A DNA stretch of 64,000 nt. Source: Alphaproteobacteria bacterium HT1-32 (GTDB lineage Bacteria > Pseudomonadota > Alphaproteobacteria > Rhodospirillales > HT1-32). Where the stretch lies: positions 248,001 through 312,000 of the forward strand of contig WJPL01000002.1 in assembly GCA_009649675.1 (NCBI GenBank), in the 5' to 3' direction. The translations under genes and the position numbers were made by a program. Shown here in pieces: positions 63,994 to 64,000 of the stretch (within the stretch, counting starts at the first letter, position 1; the number at the start of each line of letters is the position of its first letter). A model generated the notes under the pieces. It did not search any database. It was not told the origin of the DNA and saw nothing but the letters and a program-made list of their open reading frames with translations.

Positions 63994-64000
63994 TGACGTT
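63993..64000 (+). CDS. possible start of the next gene, cut by the window edge
   Basis: An ATG at 63993-63995 overlaps the TAA of the isomerase gene (TAATG), a common coupling arrangement. Only two full codons (Met, Thr) are visible, so the product cannot be named. Confidence 0.3.

Overview
The window looks like a chromosomal segment of an alphaproteobacterium, probably from the Rhodospirillales side. The pointers are a Shemin-type 5-aminolevulinate synthase (hemA), a Coq7 ubiquinone hydroxylase, GluQ, flagellar genes behind a sigma-54-like promoter, an ELM1-family protein and many TPR-fused glycosyl- and sulfotransferases. No phage, insertion sequence, CRISPR array or rRNA was seen. Coding density is high and no gap exceeds about 300 bases.

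Layout. 1-11.3 kb is mixed housekeeping: a partial ATM1-type ABC exporter, a proline-rich membrane protein, an ACT-domain protein with a possible attenuator leader, a Nudix hydrolase, a FecR/OmpA lipoprotein pair, gluQ, an esterase, an HNH nuclease, coq7-dsbB-DedA, a single-domain voltage-gated channel with a TGEDW filter, tRNA-Leu(CAA) and a Sel1 protein. 11.6-20.5 kb is a tight nine-gene operon that looks dedicated to an unusual amino-sugar or polyol nucleotide: two SDR epimerase/dehydratases, a cytidylyltransferase-kinase fusion in the opposite order to HldE, a TPP-dependent E1 alpha/beta pair, two DegT aminotransferases and two proteins I do not recognise. 20.8-25.5 kb is a polyamine-type ABC importer whose last permease has an odd C-terminal tail.

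25.5-45.4 kb combines flagellar hook genes (fliK-flgD-flgE on the minus strand, with a sigma-54-like promoter and a strong terminator) with protein-glycosylation candidates: a GT4 transferase, three TPR-SPINDLY O-GlcNAc-transferase-like proteins, a TPR-GT9 protein, Gmd and Fcl (GDP-fucose synthesis), an FkbM methyltransferase and an SGNH hydrolase. manC at 50.5 kb can supply GDP-mannose to Gmd. Between these lie a SpoIIE-type phosphatase with a degenerate receiver, a BenE transporter, and a small GIY-YIG nuclease gene bracketed by two copies of the same inverted-repeat unit.

45-52 kb holds a winged-helix regulator, hemA, a class III aminotransferase, a ribokinase-like kinase, a methyltransferase, manC and a small membrane protein. 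52-59 kb is a dipeptide-type ABC importer operon (binding protein, fused ATPases, two permeases) interrupted by a TPR-sulfotransferase gene; a second TPR-sulfotransferase is divergent from it. The right end carries an enoyl-CoA hydratase/isomerase-family gene, an ELM1-family gene and a hydroxypyruvate-isomerase-like gene.

The best candidates for something new are the nine-gene sugar operon, the GIY-YIG/palindrome unit, the ACT-gene leader, the TGEDW channel and the sulfotransferase inside the peptide-importer operon. All family names come from reading motifs by eye; no database search was run.
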